DNA of 64,000 nucleotides. It comes from Chrysopilus asiliformis (Eukaryota > Arthropoda > Insecta > Diptera > Rhagionidae). The notes beneath the pieces were generated by a model that saw nothing but the letters and a program-made list of their open reading frames with translations, ran no database searches and was not told where the DNA came from. Location of the stretch: the NCBI GenBank assembly GCA_964034945.1, contig OZ035962.1, forward strand, positions 18,455,530-18,519,529, in the 5' to 3' direction. This document shows positions 9,906 to 21,095 of this stretch, in pieces (the stretch's first letter is position 1; the number at the start of each line of letters is the position of its first letter). The translations under genes and the position numbers were made by a program.

Positions 9906-11516
9906 TAAGAATCCTACATGTCGAAATATATAAATAACTTATTAAATAAACATAAACTCGGTTAGATCAGTCGTAAAAGCTCTTGTTGAATGGCTGAGGA
10001 GCTATTAAATGAAATAAATCCCATTTTGTAATTCAATTCATCTGGAAATTAAAATACACTCATTACAGTTATCATCATGTTGTATGGCAACTTCAAAGGC
10101 CATGTCATATTTCTTTTACATTATTTGTATTACTTTGTCCAGTTTTAGTTGTTGACATCTAATCTTCCTAGATGGTAAATACAATTAAATTCATATCTAT
10201 AGTTGTTCTACCTCAAGTCCAGTGCAAAATGCATAGCAAAAGTAGAATAGAACGCTCAGCAATTTTTATGCGGAGTCTTATTGTCAGTTGAACTATTAGG
10301 CTTTGAACTATTATTGGTATTAAGCTACATTGACAAACTATGTAGCTTTAAACATTAGTTCTGTATTGTTCGTTGACAAGTCGCAATAAACTGCCGACAC
10401 ACCAAATCCTCATTAAGACTGTCGACAAACTTTGGCTTCCTGCCGTGCTGTGGACATCGATTAGGAGGATTCTGACAGACTTGATGTCGCCTCAGAGGAA
10501 AATAAACCTCCTCGTGAACCTGACAGTGGATCATTATCGGACCTGGCCTAGTTGAATTTAAGCCATCGTCATTTTGTCTCTCTCTTTAGTGTTTTAGCAT
10601 GTCGTTCCTTAATTCCATAGCAATGGGCACCACTATTAGCAAACACCCTTCCCTATTGGACATTTTCCTATATATTTCCTACATCTATTCACGTAAACGT
10701 GCGTTTTATTTAATTAAAGGTGTGCTACATTGTGACACTACATACTCGGAATACCAAACTACAGAAATACTCCAAAACGGTTTCTTTCCAACATTCTATC
10801 TACGTTTTCCAAGATATATGAAGAATTGAAGAGTTTTAGCAAGTTGTATAGGCCTTTATACCTCGTCCAACTATTTTTAGCTGGTATATCGTGTAATTTC
10901 TAAGGTTTGGCTCAAATAACTACACCATGCCGTGACCAAGCAATTGCATATCAGTTGGCGTTAGCATAAAAAGTAATGGATAATACCTTCTATTAGCAAG
11001 ACACAATGACGACTTTAGCCCAACGACCACTCAGTAGGAAGCCCAGTTCGCTATGAAAATTTCTATTCTGGTGACAGTTTTGTAGAAATAGCACATTTTA
11101 GTCCCTGAAGTTGTAGGTACTGTACAATCCTGTATACAGAACTTTGTTACAAGTTTTTTACGTCGTTAGTTATTTGTTGGATTAATTAGACGAATTAGCT
11201 ATGGATTATTATTGTTTGCGTAGTAGTAGTAGTAGCTTTCGTCCACCTTTTTAAACACTTGTAGCACTAGGTTATTGTCTTATTTGAAAAAGAACTCATT
11301 GTGGTGGTAACTTTAATGTATTCAAACACAACTGCGTTGTTAAACTAAATGAAACCTTTCAAGATTTTAACATTGTTCCAGGAAAATAACAAAGCACAGT
11401 TTTGTATATCGTTATTTAAATGAGCACAATTTGATTCAAATTTCATTAAAAAATTTGTATGTATATATTTTTTCTTTATAAACACAGGTTATATAAGGTG
11501 GCGTTAGTTCTGATCA
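9906..11516. other. Low-repeat AT-rich sequence, nothing recognised
   Basis: A 60-codon plus-strand frame at 10373-10555 and a 76-codon frame at 10599-10829 show no family motif. 10370-10555 is locally less AT-rich and might be a decayed coding fragment. (TAG)n lies at 11220-11233. Confidence 0.35.
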
Positions 11517-11517
11517 T

Positions 11518-11854
11518 TACACGGAAAAAAATCTGTATAGGAAACGTTCCTATAATCTTTTTTTTAGAATAGTCAAAAATCCAGGGGATTAAGGTCTGGA
11601 GAGCTCGGTGACTACATGTCCTTAGATCAGAAGTTTTTTAAATTATTGGTTTTTTAAATTATCCAAATTTAGGTACTTCTGGCAGTGTGGCACGGCGCCC
11701 CGTCTTGTTGAAACACGTAAAACACATCATTACCGTAGGTTGACTCTATTGATGGTTTTACATGACTCTCCAAAATGTCCTTACCGGATTCCTAAAAAAA
11801 AGTTCACTGTCTCAAATATTACAATTTGTACTAGGAACTATTTCTCTCCGTGTA
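11518..11854. mobile_element. TIR element (ACACGGARARAAAT type) holding a transposase fragment
   Basis: The left end TACACGGAAAAAAATC and right end CTATTTCTCTCCGTGTA are imperfect inverted repeats; a second inverted pair, AGGAAACGTTCC / TAGGAACTA, lies just inside. The interior 11573-11797 is a fragment of a Tc1/mariner transposase. The target duplication is unclear. Confidence 0.5.
11573..11797 (-). pseudogene. Tc1/mariner (maT-like) transposase fragment
   Basis: Minus-strand translation gives VFQQDGAPCHTARS, the second catalytic aspartate region, and SPDLNPLD, the third, interrupted by a stop and frame shift between. The DNA aligns closely with 18421-18640. Both copies carry the same in-element interruption TAAATTATTGGTTTTTTAAA. 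It is a short internal fragment without start, helix-turn-helix or terminus. Confidence 0.8.
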
Positions 11855-13039
11855 TGGTTTGAACATCCCCAAAAATATATTTCACTGAAACTAATAATTA
11901 AAGTGCTTTGCTCGTATTATACGATTTAATTTCGTGGTCATTATTAAAACAGTGGCAATTCCCTCATATTTACCCAAAATGCATGTTAATATGTCGCACA
12001 CTTTCACTTCGACATAATTTGGAGCAGTATAACAATACGCTAGCCTAATGTTATGAGTTCTATGCTTCACACATAACCAAAAACGAACGAATAATTTCGG
12101 AAAAATGTAGCATGCGTCGTCAGGACATTCACATAATACCTACTGCTAACACATTTTGACCACTTGAATCCAACAAAAAAGGAAAAAAAAACGTATCCAA
12201 CAGTCATAATAAACACGGAATCGGTGTATTTGTATTTGAAAACTAAAGTACGTGGCAGAGCGTTTGATTAATAAAACATTTTCAAAGTACTTGTCACCCT
12301 AATTACCATTCTACCACTATTTGTCATTATTAGCTGAGCTGGCTGGCAACATTCATATCTCCACCACACAATTTTCATATTCCCCTAAATTTGTCCTATC
12401 AGCACTTGATATCACAAATTTTCGGGGACTTTCACATAAATTTATGTAATTAAAATAATTTCTCGTTTATTGATAAAGAATTATGTATGTCCTTTTTGGT
12501 TTGGTGGTTTGTTTTTTTTCTATTTTTTTATTTCTTCCCATAACCATTATTAAAATGAGAGGGTGGGTTCCTCAACCTTTCTCGTAATAAATAGATTCCC
12601 ATCATATTTACGTTTCCTTTGTTTTTTTGGGGTTTTTGGTTTTGCACCCTAAGGGATTATTAATCCAGAAAATTGTCGATTTGATAAAACATTAGCAAGA
12701 CCATAATTTTCCTATTTCATTAAGTTAATATTTGTGAAACTCATCAAATCAATGTTATTATGAAAACATGGAAAAAATGATGTGTTTTAATTGATACTGT
12801 ATAATTAAAACGATTTTCTTTTTTATTTATAAACAATACCAGATTTTTTATAAAAACAACTAGTTCGTTTTTGTCTGGTTTAGCACTGTTTTAGAACATA
12901 AATGTTTGGCCATTTTGTTTTTAACAGAACCGATTCTTAACCTATATTTGAAGCATTTATCCCACATTCGAAATCTCGCCACCAAACTGGACAAGTCATA
13001 CTAAATTAATAATGAAAAAAATACTGTTTTATAATACGA
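11855..13039. other. AT-rich sequence, nothing recognised
   Basis: Homopolymer-rich DNA with no supported gene. The segments around 12480-12640 are T/G-rich. No TIR pairs were found. Confidence 0.4.
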
Positions 13040-13297
13040 CTAGCAGACCCTACGTTGCCAGCTTAAAGATTTTTGTATAAATTTTAGAATGCCAACAAAC
13101 CATAAATAACTTAAAAACTTTTGGGAAAAAACGTTATCCTTACAGGACCTTCCGTTTCAAATTTTGAAAATCTAACAAAGCTAAAAACCTGCTCCTGACA
13201 ACGCAGATAATTTCGCAAAAAACCGCGTAAAAATCGGTCCAGTAGTTTTTGAGTTTTGTAATCTCAAACAGACCAACAAACAAACATCCATTTTTAT
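13040..13297 (-). mobile_element. Non-autonomous Helitron
   Basis: On the minus strand it runs from TATAAAAATGGATGTTTGTT through CTGGACCGATTTTTACGC and GGTCCTGTAAGGATAACG to GGCAACGTAGGGTCTGCTAG, followed by T. The CTAG terminus next to T is the classical Helitron 3' end. The head matches 16021-16110 and the AAGGTCCTGTAAGGATAACG block recurs at 30280, 31990, 50490 and 53150. It abuts the family-B repeat beginning at 13298. Confidence 0.65.
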
Positions 13298-13437
13298 ACC
13301 CGTCTGGTGAAACCAATGGGTATATTAAATTTGCCTTACCGTTTGTAACGCTAAAATCCCGTCATCACACAAAAAAATGAATTACATAAGTGTGTTAAGA
13401 ATGATAAAAAAAATTGAATTTTGCATGTCCGTCCGTC

Positions 13438-13468
<31 letters not shown>

Positions 13469-13735
13469 CCGCCTGCCCGTCCGTCTGCTCGTCCGTCTGT
13501 CCGTCCGTCTGTCCGTCCGTCTGTGGCATGGATTGCGGGCGCACAGATTGTGCTAGAGACTTGAAATTTTACACAGATTGTTTATGTAGGATATGATTCT
13601 ACATAAAACTCCCATTCATCAAAATCTGATTGGAATAAATTTTAAAAAATCTTATTGAAAAATTTGACTTCAAAGTGAAATTTTGATACAAATGTTCGCC
13701 GTTCACTTAAATCACCATACGGGGTTTCAATAATT
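13298..13735 (-). mobile_element. Mini-me/DINE-1-like repeat, family B
   Basis: In minus orientation the repeat runs from CCGTATGGTGATTTAAGTG (near 13720) to GGTTTCACCAGACGGGTAT at 13298. The short inverted ends (ACCCGTATGGTGA) differ from those of family A, but the architecture is the same: TTTCAAGTCTCTAGC, (GTCY)n, then a TTACAAACGGTAA core. Other copies are at 41735-42270 and 58785-59335. Confidence 0.65.
13424..13523. repeat. (GTCY)n microsatellite
   Basis: About 100 bp of GTCC/GTCT tetramers form the microsatellite core of the family-B element. The serine/valine/cysteine-rich open frame across it is an artefact. Confidence 0.9.
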
Positions 13736-13904
13736 GGCCAGAATTGGCAATTATAGCTTTTGTTATTTTTGAAAGATATGCATTATAAAACTGGTCAAAG
13801 AAATCGGTTAAATACCGGGAATTTCAAGCTGAAAATTGATACGAAGTATTATGTACAAAATCTGGGACGCAAGATATGTGGCGCTGAAAATTGGTCTAGT
13901 ACTG

Positions 13905-14165
13905 CCAGCGATCGTTTTATAGGAGTCATTCCTTTCATTTTAGGATTGAGTCCCTTACAAAAGGGAATGTGCCCCAATTTTTTGTGGTAACATGTCTAAC
14001 AAATGCTCCACAATTTTGGGAATGATAACACAAAAAAAGAATACGACAATTATTTGTTGGAATGTGTCCTAAAAATCTGGGAACAGTTACAATTTGTTTA
14101 TAGGAATGCGTCCCATATTTGGTCACTATCCTGTTTTTCCCATAAATATGGGACTGCAGCATGCA
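13905..14165 (-). repeat. Dispersed repeat R3, copy A
   Basis: Reversed, this aligns with 17345-17590: CATGCTGCAGT, ATGGGAAAAAC, ATTCCTATAAA, GAACAGTTAC-like, TTATCATTTCCAAAATT and GGAAAGGGCTGATTCC blocks occur in the same order. The overlapping short open frames on both strands (13760-14424) show no domain. The source element is unknown. Confidence 0.55.
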
Positions 14166-14435
14166 ATATTGGTGGAATAGGTTTTTTTTTCATAAAAAAT
14201 TCGTCTGCCCTCCTATAGAGTGCCCCCTGGCAATTATAGCTTTCCTTATATTTTATTTTTATAATTCGCGGGAAATAGGTTATATTGCAATATCGTAAGC
14301 CACGTAACACCATTGTAGACAGAATGGTGACCGAAAAACATATGTTTTTAAAATTATGAGGGATCAAAATCAAGAAATATGCGCCGCAGGAGAACCAAAA
14401 TGCAGTGGTCCCATTTCTGAGCACATCCGTTCCTC
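14166..14435. other. Unclassified, nothing recognised
   Basis: No supported feature. It forms the gap between R3 and the TIR element that follows. Confidence 0.3.
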
Positions 14436-14707
14436 TACACTCAGAGAAAAGATAGTAAAATTAACTATTTTTTAATGGGGAATCGTGACTATTAATAAAA
14501 TAGTTATTATAATTACAAAAATAGTCAAAATCGTCAATTTTTGTCAGAAATTTAACTACTTAGTAGTAAAATTTACTATTTTGTATGTAAAGTGACTATT
14601 TTTCAAATCAAATTAACTATTTTGTAATGAAAATTAACTATTTTAACGATAATTCCAATTTCCCATTATAAAGTAGTTAGATTTAGTTTTTTTTTCCTGT
14701 GCGTGTA
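14436..14707. mobile_element. TIR element (ACACTCAGAGAAAA type)
   Basis: The left end TACACTCAGAGAAAAG pairs with the right end TTTTTTTTCCTGTGCGTGTA. The interior consists of AGTAAAATTAACTATTTT, TAACTACTTAGTAG and complementary motifs, as in 982-1160. Related ends occur at 31615-31827. No coding capacity. Confidence 0.55.
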
Positions 14708-15959
14708 TGAAAAATTGTTACTTGAAGGTTTATTGCAATGAAATGGTTTGCAATAACCACCAGGATTTGTACAATAAAAAAAACTGTTTGGAATAACTAG
14801 AGATTTTTTTCCCATCTGGCTTAATTTTTTTTTAATTAGGTGTGATCCTTATTAATAATATTTATAAATTCTAACGTCCAAAAGGAGTTAATGAACTCTT
14901 TCGTAGGCATATTCATTGACGAATATGTTTAATGAAACTGACGGTTTCTTCTCTTGTACCAATTCGTGCTGGGTTAATGCTCGACGACGTAGGCCTACCA
15001 TTTATTTCTCTTTTTATAAAGTCAACTTTGTAATATATTTGCCTATTTGTTATTTTTGAGTTGAAATGCCTGCAAGCAAATCAGTAGACGTTAAGTGCAT
15101 TCATTGCATTCGATCGAAAATTGTGCACGCACGGATTTATGAAAATTTTCTGCATATACGAGTAGGCATAAGTACGAGTATGTATACCTACCAGCAAAGC
15201 ATATTCCTCGTTCAACATTAAATAGGTTATGTGGGTCCTTTCGAATATTGTGCATTAATACACTGTAGGTATGACTCGTTTAGACATTTCACAATACAAA
15301 CCTTCGGTATTGCAATGCATTGCGTCTAAGAGTTGGGAAAATTGCAAAATTTCCAACCATACACATAGCTGAGGAAAAGTTTTATGAGTTATTACGTTTT
15401 TACATTTCCCACTTATGATTTATGAAGCAAGTTTTTACTATTCAAATTGTATGCTAACAACTAAAATATTTATTGTGTTTTTAATAGATAGTATTACTAA
15501 GTTTAAAGTTTTTTTTGAATTGAACACAAAAATCAAGAAATGAGGAAGTTTCAAAATGAAGCTGGGTTTGCCTAGCGTTATAAAAAAAAATCTGTGAAGC
15601 AATTTATTATTTAAATTTTGAAAATTTATTATTTTGGAAAAAGTACGTTTTTGGAAACATTGGAAAAGTCGCGGAAAGCACAGAATCATGTTAAGATACG
15701 TAATTGAATTTGATACCTACCAAAAAACAATTTCATTCAAATCGGTTGGCTGAAAAAGGGGTTTTTGTGGAACTTTCCAACGCTGTAGAAAATTTTGTAG
15801 GGGTTTTTTTTAAACCGGTTTTTTGAACCGATCCAAAAACAAAAATATCATTGAAGTTTTAGTTAACTGAAACCAAACAATGTATCGAACAACTCCGAAA
15901 AAAATGCCCGAACCGAACCCGATTATTTTTGAAAAGATGGCCGTGCCAAACCTAAACCA
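14708..15959. other. AT-rich sequence, nothing recognised
   Basis: Short minus-strand frames at 15438-15689 and 15810-16007 are phenylalanine/leucine-rich translations of AT-rich DNA without motifs. No element ends could be paired. Confidence 0.4.
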
Positions 15960-16386
15960 CACCAGTTTTGAAAACATAAGAAAAACTATACAATTGCCAA
16001 GGGTCAATCGTCAAATCTATTTTATATAAAAATTGACGTTTGTCTGTCTGTCTGTTTGAGATTACAAAACTCAAAAACTACTGGACCGATTTTTACGCGG
16101 TTTTTTGCAAAATGAGAGAATGGTCCGATTTTGTTCGTTCAAAAACTTAGTCCCGCTATTTCCGGGAAACGCAAATATACAGAATTTTAACCCTTTAGCT
16201 CAATATTTTTGAGAGTTACGATTTTCACGGAGAGAGACAAACGGACGGACATGCGGAAATCAAAATCTTTTGTCATTCCTAACACTCTGGTGTAGTTCAT
16301 TTTTGTGTCCAATGATTGGTTTGATGCGATACAAACGGTATACTAAATCTAATATACTCTTATATGATATATCATATAGAGTATAA
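15960..16386 (+). mobile_element. Family-A mini-me-like repeat with Helitron head inserted
   Basis: Begins ACTATACAATTGCCAAGGG, ends TATGATATATCATATAGAG. The core GGTTTGATGCGATACAAACG and TTTAGCTCAATATTTTTGA blocks are in family order, with a reduced GACR tract. Positions 16021-16110 (TATATAAAAATTGACGTTTG to GATTTTTACGCGGTTTTTTG) are not family A; they match the head of the Helitron at 13040-13297. Confidence 0.65.
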
Positions 16387-17166
16387 AAACTATAATTAAA
16401 ATTGATTGACGTCTACAAAGCCCTCCAAAATGTGCACGCTTTATAATCAAAAAGCTCCATTCTAAAGTAGTGATCATTGAAACAGAGAATTCCTTCAAAA
16501 GGTATGCGTTTTCTAATGGTTCCTGCAGATCATGAATTATGATGAATGCTATTACACTTCATAGCAAAATGCTTTCAAATGTGAAACCCACAATTTAGTA
16601 TTCACGGTAGAAAGGGCACTCTATTGGCCAAATTGCAGTTTTGGTTTGGCCCTATTCCATCCGATGTTTGAAGCTTTATGATTCCTTTTCATCTTTTGAT
16701 GCCACAGTTAATGTCTAGTATACAAACAAGTAATAGATGCCTTCCATACAAATAGTAACTAAATGTGTACAATGGATCGGTAGAGTGAATCATGTATGGC
16801 TATCTCTAATCCATTTGAACCAAAATTTGTATAGGAAGCAGAATAATACGGATTACTGAATAAGGTTTAGAAAGCCAATAATAGATAATGAACTATTTTG
16901 TTTATAGAAAAGGAATTATATAGTACGGTCTGCACAAGAAGTATTCACAATTTAGAATGAATAGCTTATCTCAATCAGAGTAATAGTGAAATTTTGCTAC
17001 GAGTATGAATAAATGAGATTGAATAATTTTTTTTTATTAAAATATTCGTTAGAATTACAGGGCAGCTCAACACTGGTCATTAAATATTATTAAACATCTT
17101 TTGGATTAATTTTAACATCCTCTTGATTTTAATATTTGGTTAATTTTAATGTGTACTCAAACATAT
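16387..17166. other. AT-rich sequence, nothing recognised
   Basis: No coding region or element was supported. Confidence 0.4.
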
Positions 17167-17332
17167 GAGCCTGTTCACATTGGTTGGGATAGTCCGCCTA
17201 ATTCTGACAGAAACTTGCAACATTTAGGCAAGGTGAGGAAGTGGGACTGAGCCCCAGTTCCTCACCTTACCTAAATGTTGCCAGTTTCTGTCAGAATAAG
17301 GCGGACTATTTCAACCAATCTGAACATGGTCT
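17167..17332. mobile_element. Fold-back MITE (GAGCCTGTTCACATTGG type), copy A
   Basis: The two arms, about 70 bp each, are near-perfect inverted repeats: GAGCCTGTTCACATTGGTTG on the left, CAACCAATCTGAACATGGTCT on the right, with TCCGCCTAATTCTGACAGAA / TTCTGTCAGAATAAGGCGGA inside. The central loop is only about 10-15 nt. Transcribed, it would fold into one long hairpin. A longer relative with the same ends is at 25216-25600. Confidence 0.75.
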
Positions 17333-17344
17333 ATGGGAGTCATT

Positions 17345-17720
17345 CCTTCGAAATCTCATGCTGCAGTTATGGGAAAAACGGATTAGTGCCCATTTCTATA
17401 AAGAACAGGAACAGTTACCAATTTTTTTAGAATATGTTCCAATAAAAAAAATTTTCTTCTGTTATCATTTCCAAAATTATCGCACAGACTTCAACCTGTT
17501 ATATGGGAAAGATTACCGTATATGTTAGACGGATTACGACGAATAATAGTCATATCCCTTTTAGGAAAGGGCTGATTCCTATAAAGCGTTGCAATGTCTC
17601 CATTTTGTAACTAACTCAATTGTGAAATGAAAGGACTGTCTCCATTGATTTGGACTCTCTTCTTTATGCGAGATGCCCTTATTTAAGATAGGATTCGTTC
17701 TTATAATTATAGCATCAAGC
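17345..17720 (+). repeat. Dispersed repeat R3, copy B
   Basis: Plus-strand counterpart of 13905-14165 over 17345-17590. The adjoining sequence to 17720 contains further GGATTCGTTC and CCTATAAA-like motifs that recur at 19385-19460. A 95-codon open frame (17241-17528) runs from the fold-back element into this repeat and is not credible as a gene. Confidence 0.5.
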
Positions 17721-17821
17721 CCTATCTGAATAGGACTAAATACCTTTTGTTATTGGATCGTATCCAATCTAAAGAGGACAGAAGAAAATTCGAGATGTTT
17801 TTTGTTGTAGTTTCAGCCAGA

Positions 17822-17935
17822 GCTTTGGGGAAGACCCTTTAATGCAGAAGCACAGATCAGGATGGTCGGAAGAACGAAAGGAGATGTCGGTTTATATTCT
17901 CCTTGAACTTCTACGAGTTATAGTCGGGGGGGATA
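17822..17935 (+). repeat. Dispersed repeat R4, copy A
   Basis: GGGAAGACCCTTTAATGCAG, AAGCACAGATCAGGATGGTC and CTCCTTGAACTTCTACGAG match, in the opposite orientation, 62870-62965. It is a short remnant of an unidentified element. Confidence 0.6.
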
Positions 17936-18234
17936 AATCGGATGGTAAATCATTCCAAAGTCTTGTTGTTTTAAACTTTTTAGGAACTCCTAAACTTTAC
18001 TGTACGAAAACGTAGAGGCTCAAGGAAGAAGTGCATACGTGAAAATATACCGTAGAAGAATAAGTTGGGAAATTTCCGTGCAACTTTTCCTATGGAAATA
18101 TCTATACCGTATGCGTCATAAAAATCTGGAAAATTCATATTAAATTGTAAACCGTTTAATAAGACACAGAAGTTGAACGAAAAAAAAAATATGTTTTGCT
18201 CTAAACCAAATCTTACATACTAGTAAAAAAAATT

Positions 18235-18850
18235 ACTCAAAATGTCCACCTCCAGCATTTACGAACTCCTCCAAACGGGGCCTGTACTTCTTGCAGGTCA
18301 ATATTAAATAAGACTCCGACTTGTCGTTCCATGCGATGGTAATGGTGGACTTCAGGGCTTGCACATTACTGTGAGCCTTAGCTCCAGTCTTAGCCTGAAC
18401 ATATGCCCATATTAAAAAATCCAGGGGATTAAGATCTGGAGAGCTCGATGATCACATGTCCTTAGACCAGCAGTTTTTTAAATTATTGGTTTTTTTAAAT
18501 TATCCAAATTTGGGTACTTCTGGCAGTGTGGCGCGGCGCCCCGTCTTGTTGAAACACGTAAAACACATCATTACCGTAGGTTGACTCTATTGATGGTTTT
18601 ACATGACTCTGCAAGATATCCTTATCGGATTCCTTCTGATCCTTCCTTTGATTGCCCTAATCAACACTGAAGTCCTTACTGAAATGGGTCTACCGCTTCC
18701 AGATTGCGGCCTAACTATTCCTCTGGCCAAACAAGTCGCTCTTACAGCATAAACAGTTGACAACGTTACGTTTAATTTATTGGAAATCGCCTTATTGGAC
18801 TTCCGCGCGTGGACCAACTTCATGATTTTCACTCTTTGAGCCTCCCCCAT
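18235..18850 (-). pseudogene. Tc1/mariner (maT-like) transposase relic, internally deleted
   Basis: The minus strand opens at 18850 with MGEAQRVKIMKLVHARKSN, followed by an HTH-like AISNKLNVTLSTVYAV and a GRPISVRT linker, and runs to about 18640. It then passes, out of frame, to VFQQDGAPRHTARS, CWSKDM(stop)SSSSPDLNPLD, IWAYVQAKTGAKAHSN and KKYRPRLEEFVNAGGGHFE, with the stop at about 18237. The two D boxes are spaced roughly as in DD37D/maT elements. The region with the first catalytic D is missing, and there is an in-frame stop and a short duplication. It cannot encode active transposase. Confidence 0.85.
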
Positions 18851-18933
18851 GTTGCTATATTTATAAACATTTAATTTTTTGGCTCAATTATGTACGAAGT
18901 TGTATTTACAAACGCTTTCCAACGTAGTACGAA

Positions 18934-19363
18934 TTAATAAGCAACCGTTATCTCCTTGAAAATACTTGCAGTACTAGATTCCAGATTTTTATGACGCATA
19001 CGGTAGAATATGCCGAGTACCACAACAGAGCGACGATGCTCGAGAGACGGTAATGAATCTGTTAAAGATTTGTCTCCAATCAGTCGGATCGGACGTTTTT
19101 GAATTCGATCCAGCAGTTGCAGGACAGTTTTTGGGGTTCCAGCCCAAATGTGCGAATTATACTTAAGTCTCGGTCGAATGTAGGTCTTGTAAATACTGAG
19201 TACGTCGATTGGTGTGAAATATATTTTGCATCGTCCCAGAAAACCTAGGCTCTGCGATGCTTCTTTGGCAATTGAAAATAACGAGATAGTGAAGTTCGAG
19301 GGTGTTGAACATATTCGAGATATCAAGCAATTCGAGTAATATCACATGCGAATTATAATCCAA
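18934..19363 (-). pseudogene. Non-LTR retrotransposon reverse transcriptase, C-terminal relic
   Basis: Minus-strand residues AKEASQSLGFLGRCKIYFTP, YKTYIRPRLKYNSHIWAG, LLDRIQKRPIRLIGD and LEHRRSVVVLGIFYRM follow the known C-terminal RT/thumb pattern of insect jockey/CR1-like elements. Another frame just upstream (DYNSHVILLELLDIS) suggests a frame shift at about 19326. No catalytic YADD box, endonuclease or poly(A) tail is seen. A 30-bp piece of the same region (CGTATGCGTCATAAAAATC) lies in the plus orientation at 18113-18135. Confidence 0.8.
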
Positions 19364-19689
19364 GACAAAAATTTGGCTTTAATTAACATATCCTATTTCC
19401 ATAGGAATCGTCTGAATGCTATTTCCATAGGAACCGTCTGCCAACACTTAGGATTCGTTCCAAATGTTTTGTAAAACTGAATATTGGAGTCACTTCTAAA
19501 AGATGGGGAAATCACAATATTTAGATACGAAAAATCCAAAATTTCAAGTCATAATTTCACTTTATTGGACACATAATATGCGACGAGGTCAAATTTATTT
19601 AAAAAAAAATGCGGCGCATTGATTTAAATGGGCATTTGAACAATCTCAAGCGAAAAATAATTGTTAGCAGATACAAAAAAAAAAAAAAG

Positions 19690-19915
19690 AAAATGCTCCG
19701 AGGCCGAAGAAGTGCACAGTAGGAGGGAAAAAATGTTTTACACCGATTTCCAGCCGAAGTAGAGTAAGTTTTGCATATTTAGTGATCCTTTTTTTTAGTT
19801 TTAGATTAATTATGTCTCCAAATGGAATAATCCGGGACAAAAATTTAGTTTCCGGGATGCCGAGACAACATGCCTAGTTCCAGGACCGCCCCGAGACGTA
19901 TGGTCACCCTATCTT
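19690..19915. repeat. Dispersed repeat R5, copy A
   Basis: Aligns with 29718-29955: a GGAAAAAATG block, then CAGCCGAAGT / CGGCTGAAGT, a TATTTAGTGATCCTTTTT block, ATGCCTA, and a shared end at ATGGTCACCCTAT. The terminal GGTCACCCTA resembles the ends of some hAT-type elements, but no partner end was found. Confidence 0.5.
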
Positions 19916-20825
19916 TACATTACTTGTCCATAGTTCAAATACTAATAATAATGTCATTAACTGTCTGATTTGTGACAAAAGGTATAGTGATGTAATAATC
20001 CGCCTGGATGCTCCACTCAAGAACGAAAATCGAAAGATCTTAACGGAAAAGTAATTTAATATACATATATACTTGTCTATATATATTTTTAGTTCTAATG
20101 CGACCACCCACTGTTATATTTATACTTTAAAAAGTCAAGATAGACACGCATCACTGCAAAAAAAAAATGAAAATGGCCGTATGGGTCTCATATATACTTT
20201 ATGGGCGTTGAAATGATAAAATTTTGAATCCAATTACCTGAAAGAATTTAAACAGTTAAGAACACTCTTATACATAATGTAAACAATCACAGACCGAAAC
20301 CTTTCAACGTCTCCAATGGCACTTATCAAAGTATTCTGATATACGCACTAGTATGTTTTACACCATAAGGGCATTAATATGCTCCCCATTATTATATGTA
20401 AACTATTAAAGATGATGAGACTCTATATATTTATAGTTTAGCTTTTTCAAAGACTTCATTTGCGGGTTTTTATGTATCAGTTCAACAAAGAAGGATTTCA
20501 TGTATTCACACACACATGTAGACAAAAATTGGATTTACAAATGATATCAAGTCACATCCCAGTTGGGTTCCAAGAATTTAGTCTTAGTTTTACCTTTATT
20601 GTCTCTTACGTCTCATTAGCTGCATGTAATTTTTTTGTGTTTTTTTATGTTTAATAGTCTGTAACATAAACAAAGTATTACCGGAATGGGAATCCTTAGA
20701 AAATACGAAAATTATATTTAAAGTTATGCTACATACTCTATGATAAATTTGGTAGAAACTGTTAAAAAAGATTTATGGAGGCATTAGTGGAACTTTCATC
20801 GTATATGTACACCAGATCCTCTTTT
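19916..20825. other. AT-rich sequence, nothing recognised
   Basis: Short frames only (19904-20107 minus, 20460-20654 plus), without motifs. Confidence 0.4.
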
Positions 20826-20985
20826 CCCAGTAAATTTCCTAGTGAAATTTTACTGGGGAAAACAGTAAATTTTTATTTTTTACTGTTTCCCCAGTAAAAT
20901 TTACTGAACGACAGTAAAATTTACTGAAACACAGTGTTTCAGTAAATTTTACTAATAATACAGTAAATTTTTACTGGGGAACCGC
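20826..20985. repeat. Cluster of CAGTAAATTTTACTG palindromes
   Basis: The 15-18 bp motif CAGTAAAATTTACTG and its variants occur about eight times in alternating orientation, with two copies extended to TTTTACTGGGGAA. The whole forms an imperfect inverted repeat able to fold on itself. It probably represents a small TIR element with tandem subterminal palindromes. Confidence 0.6.
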
Positions 20986-21020
20986 TGATTTCGTCGCAGC
21001 ATTTTATATTTTTCTCAATT

Positions 21021-21095
21021 GGCCTCCATAGTCTACTGGTAAGTAAAGTGGCCGATAAACGTAGAGGTCTCGGGTTCGAGTCTCGACAGTGGTAA
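21021..21095 (+). other. tRNA-derived sequence (SINE head or tRNA pseudogene)
   Basis: TAGTCTACTGG at 21029-21039 resembles a pol III A box, and GGTTCGAGTC at 21073-21082 is a perfect B box at the right spacing. The intervening AACGTAGAGGTCTCG is tRNA-like. No 3' CCA-ready acceptor stem pairs with the 5' end, so it is not a functional tRNA. A tRNA-derived SINE head is the likeliest reading. Confidence 0.55.

Noticed and set aside
13760..14424. Overlapping open frames on both strands
   Set aside because: They fall in dispersed repeat R3, do not persist in the second copy and contain no motif.
21021..21095. Functional tRNA gene
   Set aside because: B box is good but the acceptor stem does not pair and there is no pol III terminator at the right place.
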